Below are positions 8,404 to 15,821 of a DNA stretch of 29,316 nucleotides, one piece after another. The stretch's first letter is position 1; the number at the start of each line of letters is the position of its first letter. The DNA comes from a candidate division CSSED10-310 bacterium (GTDB lineage Bacteria; CSSED10-310; JAFGDC01). Where the stretch lies: positions 1 to 29,316 of the forward strand of contig JAFGDC010000214.1 in NCBI GenBank assembly GCA_016932295.1, written 5' to 3'. Under the pieces are notes generated by a model that worked only from the letters and a program-made list of their open reading frames with translations, was not told the origin of the DNA and made no database searches. The position numbers and the translations under genes were made by a program.

Positions 8404-8685
8404 ATGGAAGCATTGGGAATGATCGAAACCAAGGGATTGATTGGATTAATCGAGGCTGCTGACGCCATGGTCAAGGCCGCGAAGGTCGTACTTGTAGGGT
8501 ATGAGAAGATCGGCGGCGGCTACGTGACCGCGCTGGTCCGGGGTGATGTGGCGGCTTGCAAAGCGGCCACTGATGCCGGCGCCGCTGCGGCACAGAAGGT
8601 GGGTGAGTTGGTCTCCGTGCATGTCATCCCGAGACCGCACCAGAATCTCGATGAAATCTTCCCTATAAAGTACGAAGCTGAATAG
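8404..8685 (+). CDS. Bacterial microcompartment shell protein, BMC-H hexamer type (PduA/EutM/CcmK-like)
   Basis: The 93-aa protein is a full-length single BMC domain. It starts [22 protein letters not shown], followed by a [15 protein letters not shown] segment and a [16 protein letters not shown] tail, all diagnostic of canonical hexamer-forming shell proteins. Such hexamers tile the facets of proteinaceous organelles that hold enzymes producing volatile or toxic aldehydes. AGGAGG at 8386-8391 lies 12 bases upstream of the ATG. The gene is the first after a good promoter and is followed by an aldolase that carries an encapsulation-like peptide, which makes a catabolic compartment likely. No second shell gene (pentamer BMC-P or tandem BMC-T) is in the window, so it may be a satellite of a shell locus elsewhere. 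Confidence 0.97.
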   Translation: MEALGMIETKGLIGLIEAADAMVKAAKVVLVGYEKIGGGYVTALVRGDVAACKAATDAGAAAAQKVGELVSVHVIPRPHQNLDEIFPIKYEAE

Positions 8686-8708
8686 CGGAATCTGAAGCCA
8701 CTCATTCC

Positions 8709-8733
8709 GGTGCCGGGATGCGTACCCGGTGCC
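8709..8733 (+). other. Strong intercistronic RNA hairpin between BMC-H and deoC
   Basis: GGTGCCGGG (8709-8717) pairs with CCCGGTGCC (8725-8733) over nine base pairs, seven Watson-Crick and two G-U, closing a 7-base loop. No T-tract follows, so it is not a classic intrinsic terminator. Placed right after the shell gene, it could stabilise the upstream mRNA segment or partly attenuate transcription, giving more shell protein than enzyme. Confidence 0.6.
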
Positions 8734-8755
8734 TTGCCAGAACCCTGGGGGCGTA

Positions 8756-9679
8756 ATGGAAGCGAAGGGTTTGTCGAGAGAGCAACTCGTTGAGCTTGTC
8801 ACCAAGATCACAATGGAGGTGTTGCGGCGCTCGGAAGGAGAGGCTCAACCGCCCGCCGCATATCAAGTGGCGCTTGAGCCTTGTTCGTGTGAAGGTACCA
8901 ATATGGCTGACTGCACAAGCTGCGGGTACTGCGTCGTGTTGCGTTCAGATGTCAAGGACATCCTCGAAGCTGGTGCCAGCAGAATCTCTTCCCGACCCGG
9001 CATCAGTGGGGTAGATAACGCGTTGGCCGGCATGATTGACCACACATTGCTGAAACCGGATACGAATCAGGAAGCGCTGCACAAGATCTGCGAGGAAGCC
9101 AGGCAGCATCATTTTGCCTCCGTGTGCGTGAATCCTTCCAATGTGAAGTATTGCGCACAGCAGTTGACCGGTTCCGGTGTCAAAATCGCCGCGGTGGTGG
9201 GCTTTCCGCTCGGTGCCTCGACATCGAACATCAAGGCGCAGGAAACCCATGAGGTGATCGCGGACGGTGCTACGGAAATCGACATGGTGATCAATATCGG
9301 CGCGTTGAAGAGCGGTGATTTCGCCACCGTGTTCCGCGACATTCAGACGGTGGTCGAAGCGGCGCATGGCGCCACGGTCAAGGTAATCATTGAGACCGCC
9401 TTGTTGGACGAGACGGAGAAGATCATTGCCTGCGCCATGGCCAAAGCGGCAGGTGCGCACTTCGTCAAGACCTCGACTGGGTTCGGACCCAAAGGTGCCA
9501 CCACCGAGGATGTTGCCCTTATGCGACGAGTGGTCGGACCGAAGATGGGAGTCAAGGCATCGGGCGGCATCCGCGATCGTGAAACCGCCGAGAAGATGAT
9601 CGCAGCCGGAGCAACCAGGATCGGAGCCAGCGCCTCGGTCGCTATCGTTGAAGGCGGCAGGGGCGGCACCGGCTACTGA
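8756..9679 (+). CDS. deoC: Deoxyribose-phosphate aldolase with N-terminal encapsulation-like and Cys-rich extension
   Basis: DeoC cleaves 2-deoxyribose 5-phosphate to acetaldehyde and glyceraldehyde 3-phosphate. The aldolase barrel begins at about residue 93 (MIDHTLLKP). It keeps the catalytic residues D176 (EIDMV), the Schiff-base lysine K238 (FVKTSTGF) and K267 (VKASGGIR). The 307-aa protein is about 90 residues longer than a short-type DeoC. Residues 6-25 ([20 protein letters not shown]) form an amphipathic helix like the cargo-targeting peptides of BMC enzymes. A Pro/Ala linker follows, then five cysteines (C43, C45, C53, C56, C59) that could bind zinc or an iron-sulfur cluster. ATG 8756 is chosen because it places the helix at the N-terminus; GTG 8729 is an alternative. 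It lies between a BMC-H gene and a nucleoside phosphorylase, so the protein probably works inside a microcompartment. Confidence 0.96.
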   Translation: MEAKGLSREQLVELVTKITMEVLRRSEGEAQPPAAYQVALEPCSCEGTNMADCTSCGYCVVLRSDVKDILEAGASRISSRPGISGVDNALAGMIDHTLLKPDTNQEALHKICEEARQHHFASVCVNPSNVKYCAQQLTGSGVKIAAVVGFPLGASTSNIKAQETHEVIADGATEIDMVINIGALKSGDFATVFRDIQTVVEAAHGATVKVIIETALLDETEKIIACAMAKAAGAHFVKTSTGFGPKGATTEDVALMRRVVGPKMGVKASGGIRDRETAEKMIAAGATRIGASASVAIVEGGRGGTGY

Positions 9680-9698
9680 TAGTCTACCCGGCGGCTTC

Positions 9699-11021
9699 GT
9701 GAACGCATACGGCATAATCAGAAAAAAGCGAGATGGTGGAATCCTGAGCACTGCTGAAGTGCGGTATTTCATCGACGGATACGTGGCGGGAGCCATCCCC
9801 GACTACCAGATGGCCGCCCTGTTGATGGCGGTTTTCCTGCGCGGCATGGACAAGCGCGAAACCGTGGCCATGACCGAAGTGTTCATGTCCGGCGGCACGG
9901 CTGTCGATCCCGCCTCGCTCGGCAACAGTACGGTGGACAAGCACAGCACTGGGGGAGTGGGCGATAAGGTCAGCCTGCCACTGGCGCCTCTTGTCGCGGC
10001 CGCCGGCGGACGGGTCCCCATGATGTCCGGTCGGGGTTTGGGTCATACCGGCGGCACCCTCGATAAGTTAGAATCGATACCGGGTTTCACCACCGTCCTG
10101 GATCTCGATCACTATACGAGGCTGGTGCGGGGTGTGGGATGTGTCATTGTCGGCCAGAGCGCCCAGTTCGTGCCCGCGGATCGCAAAATCTACGCTCTGC
10201 GGGATGTCACGGCGACGGTCGATTCCATTCCCCTGATTGCCAGCAGCATTATGAGTAAAAAGTTGGCTGCCGGACCCCGAGCACTGGTGCTGGATGTAAA
10301 GACCGGCAACGGAGCCTTTATGCGCCGGACGGAACAGGCCGAGGAGCTGGCGCGAACAATGGTGGAAATCGGCGCTGGCATGGATCGCCGCGTGACGGCG
10401 TTCATCACTGACATGAATCAGCCGCTGGGACGGACCGCCGGCAACAGCCTTGAGATCAAGGAGACGGTGCAGTTCCTGAGAGGTGACGGTGCCGCCGATC
10501 TGACGCATTTGGTGCTGACGTTCGGGGCGCACATGCTGTACATGGCCGGAGTAGCGACCAGTGTTCATGAGGGGCGGGAACTAGTGGAGAAAGCCAGGCG
10601 CAGCGGCGCGGGTTTCGAAAAATTCAAGGAAATGGTGGCGGCTCAGGGTGGCGATGTCGCGGTGCTGGATGATCCGGACCGGCTTCCGGCAGCTCGGAAC
10701 ATTACTCCGATCGCTGCACGGGAGAGCGGATGGATCGCGGGAATGAACACCCTGGAACTGGGATTGGTCAATGTGGCGCTGGGCGCCGGCCGCCTTCGCA
10801 TGGAAGACAGGATAGATCATGCTGCGGGCATGGTATTCCTTCACAAGCTGGGTGACCGGGTCGCGCGCGGTGAGCCAATACTCGAAGTGCATCACAACGG
10901 CACCCTGACTATCGGGCTGGAGAACAGGATCCACTCCGCCTGTACCATCCAGGATGCACCGGTGACACCGCCGCCGCTTATTTACTCGTCCATTCCCGCG
11001 GCCACCGGGGAGAGACAATGA
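9699..11021 (+). CDS. pdp: Pyrimidine-nucleoside (thymidine) phosphorylase
   Basis: The enzyme splits thymidine, deoxyuridine and probably uridine with phosphate, releasing the base and (deoxy)ribose 1-phosphate. The protein is 440 aa, normal for the family. KHSTGGVGDK (81-90) and SGRGLGHTGGTLDKLESIPGF form the phosphate site. R168, S183 and K187 in the YALRDVTATVDS to SSIMSKK region correspond to the pyrimidine-binding residues. KTGNGAFM and the C-terminal barrel-sandwich domain are present. Wording such as GAIPDYQ and SSIMSKK is closer to Bacillus-type Pdp than to E. coli DeoA. GTG 9699 is the likely start because it yields the usual MxxYxIIxKKRDGG opening. It begins 19 bases after deoC. 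Its product, after a phosphopentomutase not seen here, would feed DeoC. Confidence 0.95.
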   Translation: MNAYGIIRKKRDGGILSTAEVRYFIDGYVAGAIPDYQMAALLMAVFLRGMDKRETVAMTEVFMSGGTAVDPASLGNSTVDKHSTGGVGDKVSLPLAPLVAAAGGRVPMMSGRGLGHTGGTLDKLESIPGFTTVLDLDHYTRLVRGVGCVIVGQSAQFVPADRKIYALRDVTATVDSIPLIASSIMSKKLAAGPRALVLDVKTGNGAFMRRTEQAEELARTMVEIGAGMDRRVTAFITDMNQPLGRTAGNSLEIKETVQFLRGDGAADLTHLVLTFGAHMLYMAGVATSVHEGRELVEKARRSGAGFEKFKEMVAAQGGDVAVLDDPDRLPAARNITPIAARESGWIAGMNTLELGLVNVALGAGRLRMEDRIDHAAGMVFLHKLGDRVARGEPILEVHHNGTLTIGLENRIHSACTIQDAPVTPPPLIYSSIPAATGERQ

Positions 11022-11236
11022 AGAACCGGGTGCTGGTGCTACTGCTGGCTGGCGCTTTACTGGGCGGCGCAACTGTCTTGGTATTGAATAAAAACTATCG
11101 ATTTTCTAATAACTTACGCAGTAACAGCGACTATTATCCAGCGGTAGTCGCGGGAAAAACGACCGATACGCCGGAACCTGGCAAGGATGCCGGCGCTGAT
11201 CAGGAACTCATTCAGGATCTGCTGGATCAACCTTGA
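11018..11236 (+). CDS. Small membrane-anchored protein of unknown function
   Basis: A 72-aa protein whose ATG overlaps the TGA of the phosphorylase gene (ATGA), which supports it being a real, coupled gene. Residues about 4-24 form one hydrophobic segment (RVLVLLLAGALLGGATVLVL), either an uncleaved signal anchor or a signal peptide. The remainder is a short polar tail ending in acidic DQELIQDLLDQP. No lipobox cysteine and no recognised domain are present. It lies directly upstream of comEC, so a link to the membrane steps of DNA uptake is possible but unproven. Confidence 0.6.
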   Translation: MKNRVLVLLLAGALLGGATVLVLNKNYRFSNNLRSNSDYYPAVVAGKTTDTPEPGKDAGADQELIQDLLDQP

Positions 11237-11317
11237 TTCTGGAAACGGCGAACCGCGCCAGGGGTGCGGCGCGCCCAGCCGATCGAACCGGGACGGTCAA
11301 GGTGAAGGGAGGCGGTC

Positions 11318-14140
11318 ATGCAGCGTAACATCCAGCTACTGACCCTTGGCTTCATTCTTGGCATCGTGCTGGCCCGAAGCTACCCGCTGGCTCTTCCGCC
11401 GATCGTGTATCTGCTCGGCGCGGCAGGACTCATGGTCCTGGTGGGAATCATCTTTTACCTCAAGGGCCAACCCATCAACTGGTTGATGGTATTCGCCGCC
11501 GTGCTCCTCGGCGCCGCCAATTTTTCCTACCGGAGCGAGCCGGGTGGTGAAGACCATATCATCCACTTCGCCAATGACACGCCGTTTCAAGGCCGTTCAA
11601 CCGTATACGGTCGGATAGTCAAAGAACCCGAAGTCCGCGAACGGTACACGCTTGTGGAGGTGGAGCCCCGCGCCGTGCAGAAATCGGGCAGCACCTTGCG
11701 GCACGGGATACGAGACGGGATTGTACAGGTCCGGGTGTATCCTTCCATCGGTGACTACTATGAGCGCCTCGCGTACGGTGACGAGGTGATCGTGAAGGGT
11801 ACCCTGGCCAGGCCGCCGCTGCCCAGTAATCCATATGTGCTGGATATGCGCCGCTCACTCCAAAACCGAGGCGTGCACGCGGTGATGCGGGCGAGGCTTC
11901 CCTACGAAATCGAAATCGACGAGAGCGGCGGCGGGAATGTGATCGTAAAGGCGGCACTTGTCATAAAGCGGCACATGCTGCAAACCATCAAGAAGACCAT
12001 TCCGGCTCCGGAATCGGCATTTCTCGGTGGCGTGATGCTGGGACTGCGTGGTGGACTGTCCCGGGATGTGCAGGATCAATTTCGGGCCGCCGGCGTATCC
12101 CACGTGCTGGCCGTGTCAGGACTTCATGTCACCATCATCACCGCGTTGTTTGTGGCGATTTTTACCATCCTGAAAGTACCGGGCCGCATCACGGGGCCAA
12201 GTATCATCGTCGCTCTTATTCTGTTCACGCTCATAACCGGAGCACGTCCTTCCACCGTGCGCGCTGCTATCATGAACAGCGTCGGCCTCATCTCCTTCTA
12301 CATAATGGGACTGGGAGTCCGCGCTTCGTTACTCTTCAGCATCTCGGTCGCCGCCCTGGCCATCCTGATCCCGAATCCTTTGATCATCGGCGAGGCATCC
12401 TTCCTGTTCTCATTTTCAGCAGTCTTGTCGCTGGGTATCCTCACTACCCCGATCAACACATTTCTGAACCGCCGGGCGAGATCATTCCTCAGTCTTGCCT
12501 TCATCCTGGTGGCGTTCTTCCTGCTCGGTTGTTTCATCAATGACATCAGCTTCATCCACCAGCCACCGTTGGCGCTGTTCATCATGCTGGGATTGCTGCC
12601 AGTGGGATTCATCCTGGACCGGCTGATGCCCCACCGGCGAGCCTATCGTGACCTGCCCTTCTGGTTCCGCTCGTTCTTCGCGGCGCAGATGGCTATCCAG
12701 CTTGGTATGGGACCATTGACCGTCTTCTATTTCAACCGGTTGTCGCTGGCGGCCCCACTGGCGAACTTCCTTGCCATCCCCCTGATCGGGGTGATCGTAC
12801 AATTGGGTATCCTGGCCGGACTGCTCGACTTCATCCCGGTTATTGGCGCTTACCCGGCATTGCTGCTCAATGCCAGCAATTGGATATTCATCAAGTTGTT
12901 CCTGGGAAGCGCCGCCTTTTTCGCCAGGCACATTCCCTACCCCTTTGTCCAGCAACCCACGTCGTTGTTCTTCATCATCTATTATGGATTCCTGGGATTG
13001 TTTGCCTGGCGGGTATCCATCGCCGCCGTGCTCCAGGATTTCCATGCACGGTTCAAGAGGGTGTTCAAGCGTTTCAAAGCCATACGGTTGCGGGTGCTGC
13101 TGGCCGGCACCGCCGGCATCACCGCGCTGGCATTGATTGGTGTCACCACCTTCAATTCATCCGTGCACACGGGCCGGCTAAGCATGATCGTGCTTGATCC
13201 CACCATATTCAACCTGGGCGGCGGCAGCGCAATTCTAGTGAACACTCCCGGTGGCGGCAGTCTTCTCTTTAATGGCTGTCCGAGAGAGATGACCATCGGC
13301 AACAACCTGGTCATGTTCGATCTGGGTGAGATGCTCATCCTGCCGGTATTGCTCCGCAGCAACATCGCACGACTGGATCGAATGGTGCTGACCAGCCCGG
13401 ATCCAACCCATGCCGGCGGGCTCATCTCCGTACTCAAGCACATCAAGACGGATCAATTATGGGATACTGTCCCGTATGATGACGCCGATTTCGATTGCGA
13501 TGCCTTCGTGGACGCGGTCGCTGACACCACCCTCCAGCTCCCCAAGAATGACGAGTTGAAGCTGTCCTATTGCACGACGTACAAGGAGTTGCGGGAGGAA
13601 GCCGGCCGGGGTGGCGTCGAGCATCACGCAATTCAGGCAGGCGGGATCATCTACCAGGAATCCGCCGGCCTCACCGGGAGCGCCGAGTTGGTGATCCGAG
13701 CCCTCGGCCCGCCGGCTGACCGCACACCTTCGCCATATGCATGGCAGACCTATGCCGCAGTCATTGTAATCGAATATGGAGATGTCCGGCTGCTGCTCTG
13801 TCCAAGTCTGAATACGGATGGTGAACGGTTGCTTGTGACCGGGACCGCACAGGATCTTGCCTGTGACGTGATGGTCGCCTCACCATTCCTCATGGGACCG
13901 GTGAACGGACCGGACCAGTTCCTGGCTGCAAGTGCTCCGCGCCTAGTCATCTTCCCCTACCGATCGCAGCGTGAGACCAATCGACTGATGAAGAAGACCT
14001 TGAGCCGATTTGAATCAGCGGGAATCACGGCCATCCGCACCGACAGGTGCGGCGCGGTCACTCTGGAAACCGATGGCAAGACCATCACAATCGACAGCAA
14101 GTTGCACTGCGTTGAAGCCAAGGGTACAATTTCCTTATGA
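11318..14140 (+). CDS. comEC: ComEC/Rec2-type DNA-uptake channel with degenerate metallo-beta-lactamase domain
   Basis: ComEC is the inner-membrane channel that passes single-stranded DNA into the cytoplasm during transformation. The 940-aa protein has N-terminal membrane segments (about 1-70), an OB-like DUF4131 region (about 80-200), and then the Competence domain. The latter carries the hallmark AGVSHVLAVSGLHV near 258-271 and many further membrane helices to about 600. The C-terminal metallo-beta-lactamase-like domain is degenerate: where the HxHxDH metal motif should be, the sequence is S-P-D-P-T-H (693-698), keeping only the last His. This domain is probably not a metal nuclease. A separate protein two genes downstream has an intact motif. 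The ribosome site GGGAGG precedes ATG 11318. The gene overlaps the comEA-like gene by four bases. Confidence 0.93.
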   Translation: MQRNIQLLTLGFILGIVLARSYPLALPPIVYLLGAAGLMVLVGIIFYLKGQPINWLMVFAAVLLGAANFSYRSEPGGEDHIIHFANDTPFQGRSTVYGRIVKEPEVRERYTLVEVEPRAVQKSGSTLRHGIRDGIVQVRVYPSIGDYYERLAYGDEVIVKGTLARPPLPSNPYVLDMRRSLQNRGVHAVMRARLPYEIEIDESGGGNVIVKAALVIKRHMLQTIKKTIPAPESAFLGGVMLGLRGGLSRDVQDQFRAAGVSHVLAVSGLHVTIITALFVAIFTILKVPGRITGPSIIVALILFTLITGARPSTVRAAIMNSVGLISFYIMGLGVRASLLFSISVAALAILIPNPLIIGEASFLFSFSAVLSLGILTTPINTFLNRRARSFLSLAFILVAFFLLGCFINDISFIHQPPLALFIMLGLLPVGFILDRLMPHRRAYRDLPFWFRSFFAAQMAIQLGMGPLTVFYFNRLSLAAPLANFLAIPLIGVIVQLGILAGLLDFIPVIGAYPALLLNASNWIFIKLFLGSAAFFARHIPYPFVQQPTSLFFIIYYGFLGLFAWRVSIAAVLQDFHARFKRVFKRFKAIRLRVLLAGTAGITALALIGVTTFNSSVHTGRLSMIVLDPTIFNLGGGSAILVNTPGGGSLLFNGCPREMTIGNNLVMFDLGEMLILPVLLRSNIARLDRMVLTSPDPTHAGGLISVLKHIKTDQLWDTVPYDDADFDCDAFVDAVADTTLQLPKNDELKLSYCTTYKELREEAGRGGVEHHAIQAGGIIYQESAGLTGSAELVIRALGPPADRTPSPYAWQTYAAVIVIEYGDVRLLLCPSLNTDGERLLVTGTAQDLACDVMVASPFLMGPVNGPDQFLAASAPRLVIFPYRSQRETNRLMKKTLSRFESAGITAIRTDRCGAVTLETDGKTITIDSKLHCVEAKGTISL

Positions 14141-14847
14141 AGTTCCGGCTTTGGCACATACTGGCGCTGTTAATCTCGGTGGTGAGTATGGCGGCCGGCG
14201 GCCTGGTGATCATGCAGGAAGCTGATTCAGCGGCTCTTGAAATTCAGACTGAGCGGATCGACTACGATACACTGGAGCTGGAATACCAGGATGGCGAAAA
14301 ACCAGCAACACCGCCGGTGGTTGTTTACACTCCCATCAGCAAGCTGAACGATGAAAAATACGCACTCGTAATGGAGAACACGAAGGTCAATCTGAACACT
14401 GCGTCGCTCGAGGAGTTAATGGCACTCAAAGGAGTCGGTGACAAGACGGCGCAGGATATCATCGACGCCCGCCCCTACACATCGATACGGGAGTTATCAC
14501 GGGTACCGAGGGTCGGTGAGAAAACCGTTGTCAAACTGGCGCCCTATATCACGGTGGGCAAGCCGGAATCGATCGAAGACCTGGTGGCCAAGACCAATGA
14601 AGGCACCAGCCGCCAGCCGGCACCCGCCAAACCGGAGAAACCGAAGGTTTTGATCGACCTCAATACTGCCACCGCAAAGGAACTCGAACAACTGCCCAGG
14701 GTGGGACCGGCCACCGCGGAACGTATCATCGAGTATCGTAACCAGGCAGGCAGGTTCAACAGCATCGAAGAAATCATGAACGTCAAGGGGATCGGTCCCA
14801 AGATGTTCGAAAACATGAAAGACATGTTGATCATTCAGGATAGATAG
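14137..14847 (+). CDS. ComEA-like membrane-anchored DNA-binding protein with two helix-hairpin-helix domains
   Basis: The 236-aa protein has an N-terminal membrane anchor (about 4-26), an acidic linker, and two ComEA-type HhH domains. The first is at about 83-137 (KVNLNTASLEELMALKGVG); the second is at about 172-235 (LIDLNTATAKELEQLPRVG, ending in a GIGPKMFENM hairpin). They are joined by a Pro-rich hinge. Most ComEA proteins carry one such domain. ComEA binds double-stranded DNA in the periplasm and draws it through the outer membrane, delivering it to ComEC. The ATGA overlap with comEC and direct abutment with the next gene show tight coupling. Confidence 0.92.
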   Translation: MKFRLWHILALLISVVSMAAGGLVIMQEADSAALEIQTERIDYDTLELEYQDGEKPATPPVVVYTPISKLNDEKYALVMENTKVNLNTASLEELMALKGVGDKTAQDIIDARPYTSIRELSRVPRVGEKTVVKLAPYITVGKPESIEDLVAKTNEGTSRQPAPAKPEKPKVLIDLNTATAKELEQLPRVGPATAERIIEYRNQAGRFNSIEEIMNVKGIGPKMFENMKDMLIIQDR

Positions 14848-15816
14848 ATGAAAAACAGTGAAAAAAAATCAAGGTACACCGTGACGACAGCGGCATCGAG
14901 CAGTCGAGAGACCGTGTTTGTGGCAATCGCACTGGTGATATGCGTGGGATTGCTGGGAGCGGCGTTGTTCGCCACACGCGGTGATGACGTGGCCGAAGCC
15001 GGCATCGAGACGGTGGCAGTCAAATCCAACCGGTTGGTGGTGACGTTCCTGGACATCGGCGAGGGTGACAGTACGCTCATCAGGACGCCGAACCAGCGCA
15101 CAATCCTGATTGACGCCGGACTTTCTGGTACGGAATACAGCAGTTTCGATGCGGGCGCCATGGTGGTCGTGCCGTTTCTCCAGGAAGCTGGGATCACGAG
15201 ACTTGATTGGGTAGTGGCCACTCACCCGCACAACGATCACATCGGCGGCTTGCTGGCGGTACTCAATGCCGTGGAGGTGGACAACTTTCTCGACTGTGGG
15301 ATGGCTTTCCCCACAACGATTTACAGTGATCTGCTGGGCAAGGTCAAAGAAAAGGGCATCGCGTATCACCTGGGATATGAGGGAGTTCCGCTGGATATCG
15401 ATCCCGACGTGGGATTCCAGGTGCTGCATCCTCCCAAGGACCAACTCACGGATTCACCCAATAACAATTCCATTGTAATCCGCATGGTCTATAATCGCAT
15501 TTCATTCTTGTTCACGGGTGATATCGAGGCTGAAGCGGAAGCGCTTGTTGTCCGTTACGGAGCCGCCTTGCACAGTACCTTCTTGAAAGTCCCGCATCAT
15601 GGTTCGGATACATCGAGTACGGACCTGTTCCTCGACATGGTTGATCCCAAGGTGGCGTTTTTCCCTTGCGGGCTCTACAACCGGCACGGTCATCCCAACA
15701 AATCGGTGGTGGACCGCTATCTGGAGCGGGGTATAAAGATTTACCGCACTGATCGGGACCGCCACATCACCGTTGTCACCGATGGCTTCGGTTACAAGAT
15801 AGTGACGCTTACCTAG
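14848..15816 (+). CDS. Membrane-anchored ComEC-type metallo-beta-lactamase hydrolase (stand-alone)
   Basis: The 322-aa protein has an N-terminal transmembrane anchor (about 27-50) followed by a ComEC/Rec2-type metallo-beta-lactamase domain. The metal ligands are intact: H126-P-H128-N-D130-H131 followed by IGG, D225 in FTGDIE, and H250-H251-G in KVPHHGSD. The opening VVTFLDIGEGDSTLI is typical of ComEC-like hydrolases. Related domains have been proposed or shown to act as nucleases that degrade the non-transforming DNA strand. The gene starts on the base after the comEA-like stop, with AGGA 7 bases upstream. Because the same domain in this locus's ComEC is degenerate, this protein may supply that activity in trans from the membrane. 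The substrate is inferred. Confidence 0.9.
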   Translation: MKNSEKKSRYTVTTAASSSRETVFVAIALVICVGLLGAALFATRGDDVAEAGIETVAVKSNRLVVTFLDIGEGDSTLIRTPNQRTILIDAGLSGTEYSSFDAGAMVVVPFLQEAGITRLDWVVATHPHNDHIGGLLAVLNAVEVDNFLDCGMAFPTTIYSDLLGKVKEKGIAYHLGYEGVPLDIDPDVGFQVLHPPKDQLTDSPNNNSIVIRMVYNRISFLFTGDIEAEAEALVVRYGAALHSTFLKVPHHGSDTSSTDLFLDMVDPKVAFFPCGLYNRHGHPNKSVVDRYLERGIKIYRTDRDRHITVVTDGFGYKIVTLT

Positions 15817-15821
15817 GGGAG

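Noticed and set aside
9648..9698. TTG start for the phosphorylase overlapping deoC
   Set aside because: The added residues match nothing in the family, while GTG 9699 gives the conserved N-terminus.
8945..9796. 283-codon open frame on the minus strand
   Set aside because: It is antisense to deoC and pdp, whose catalytic motifs are intact, and is a shadow frame.
11254..11273. CGCGCC/GGCGCG hairpin before comEC as a terminator
   Set aside because: The stem is only six pairs and no T-tract follows. The flanking genes appear to belong to one run, so I did not list it as a terminator.
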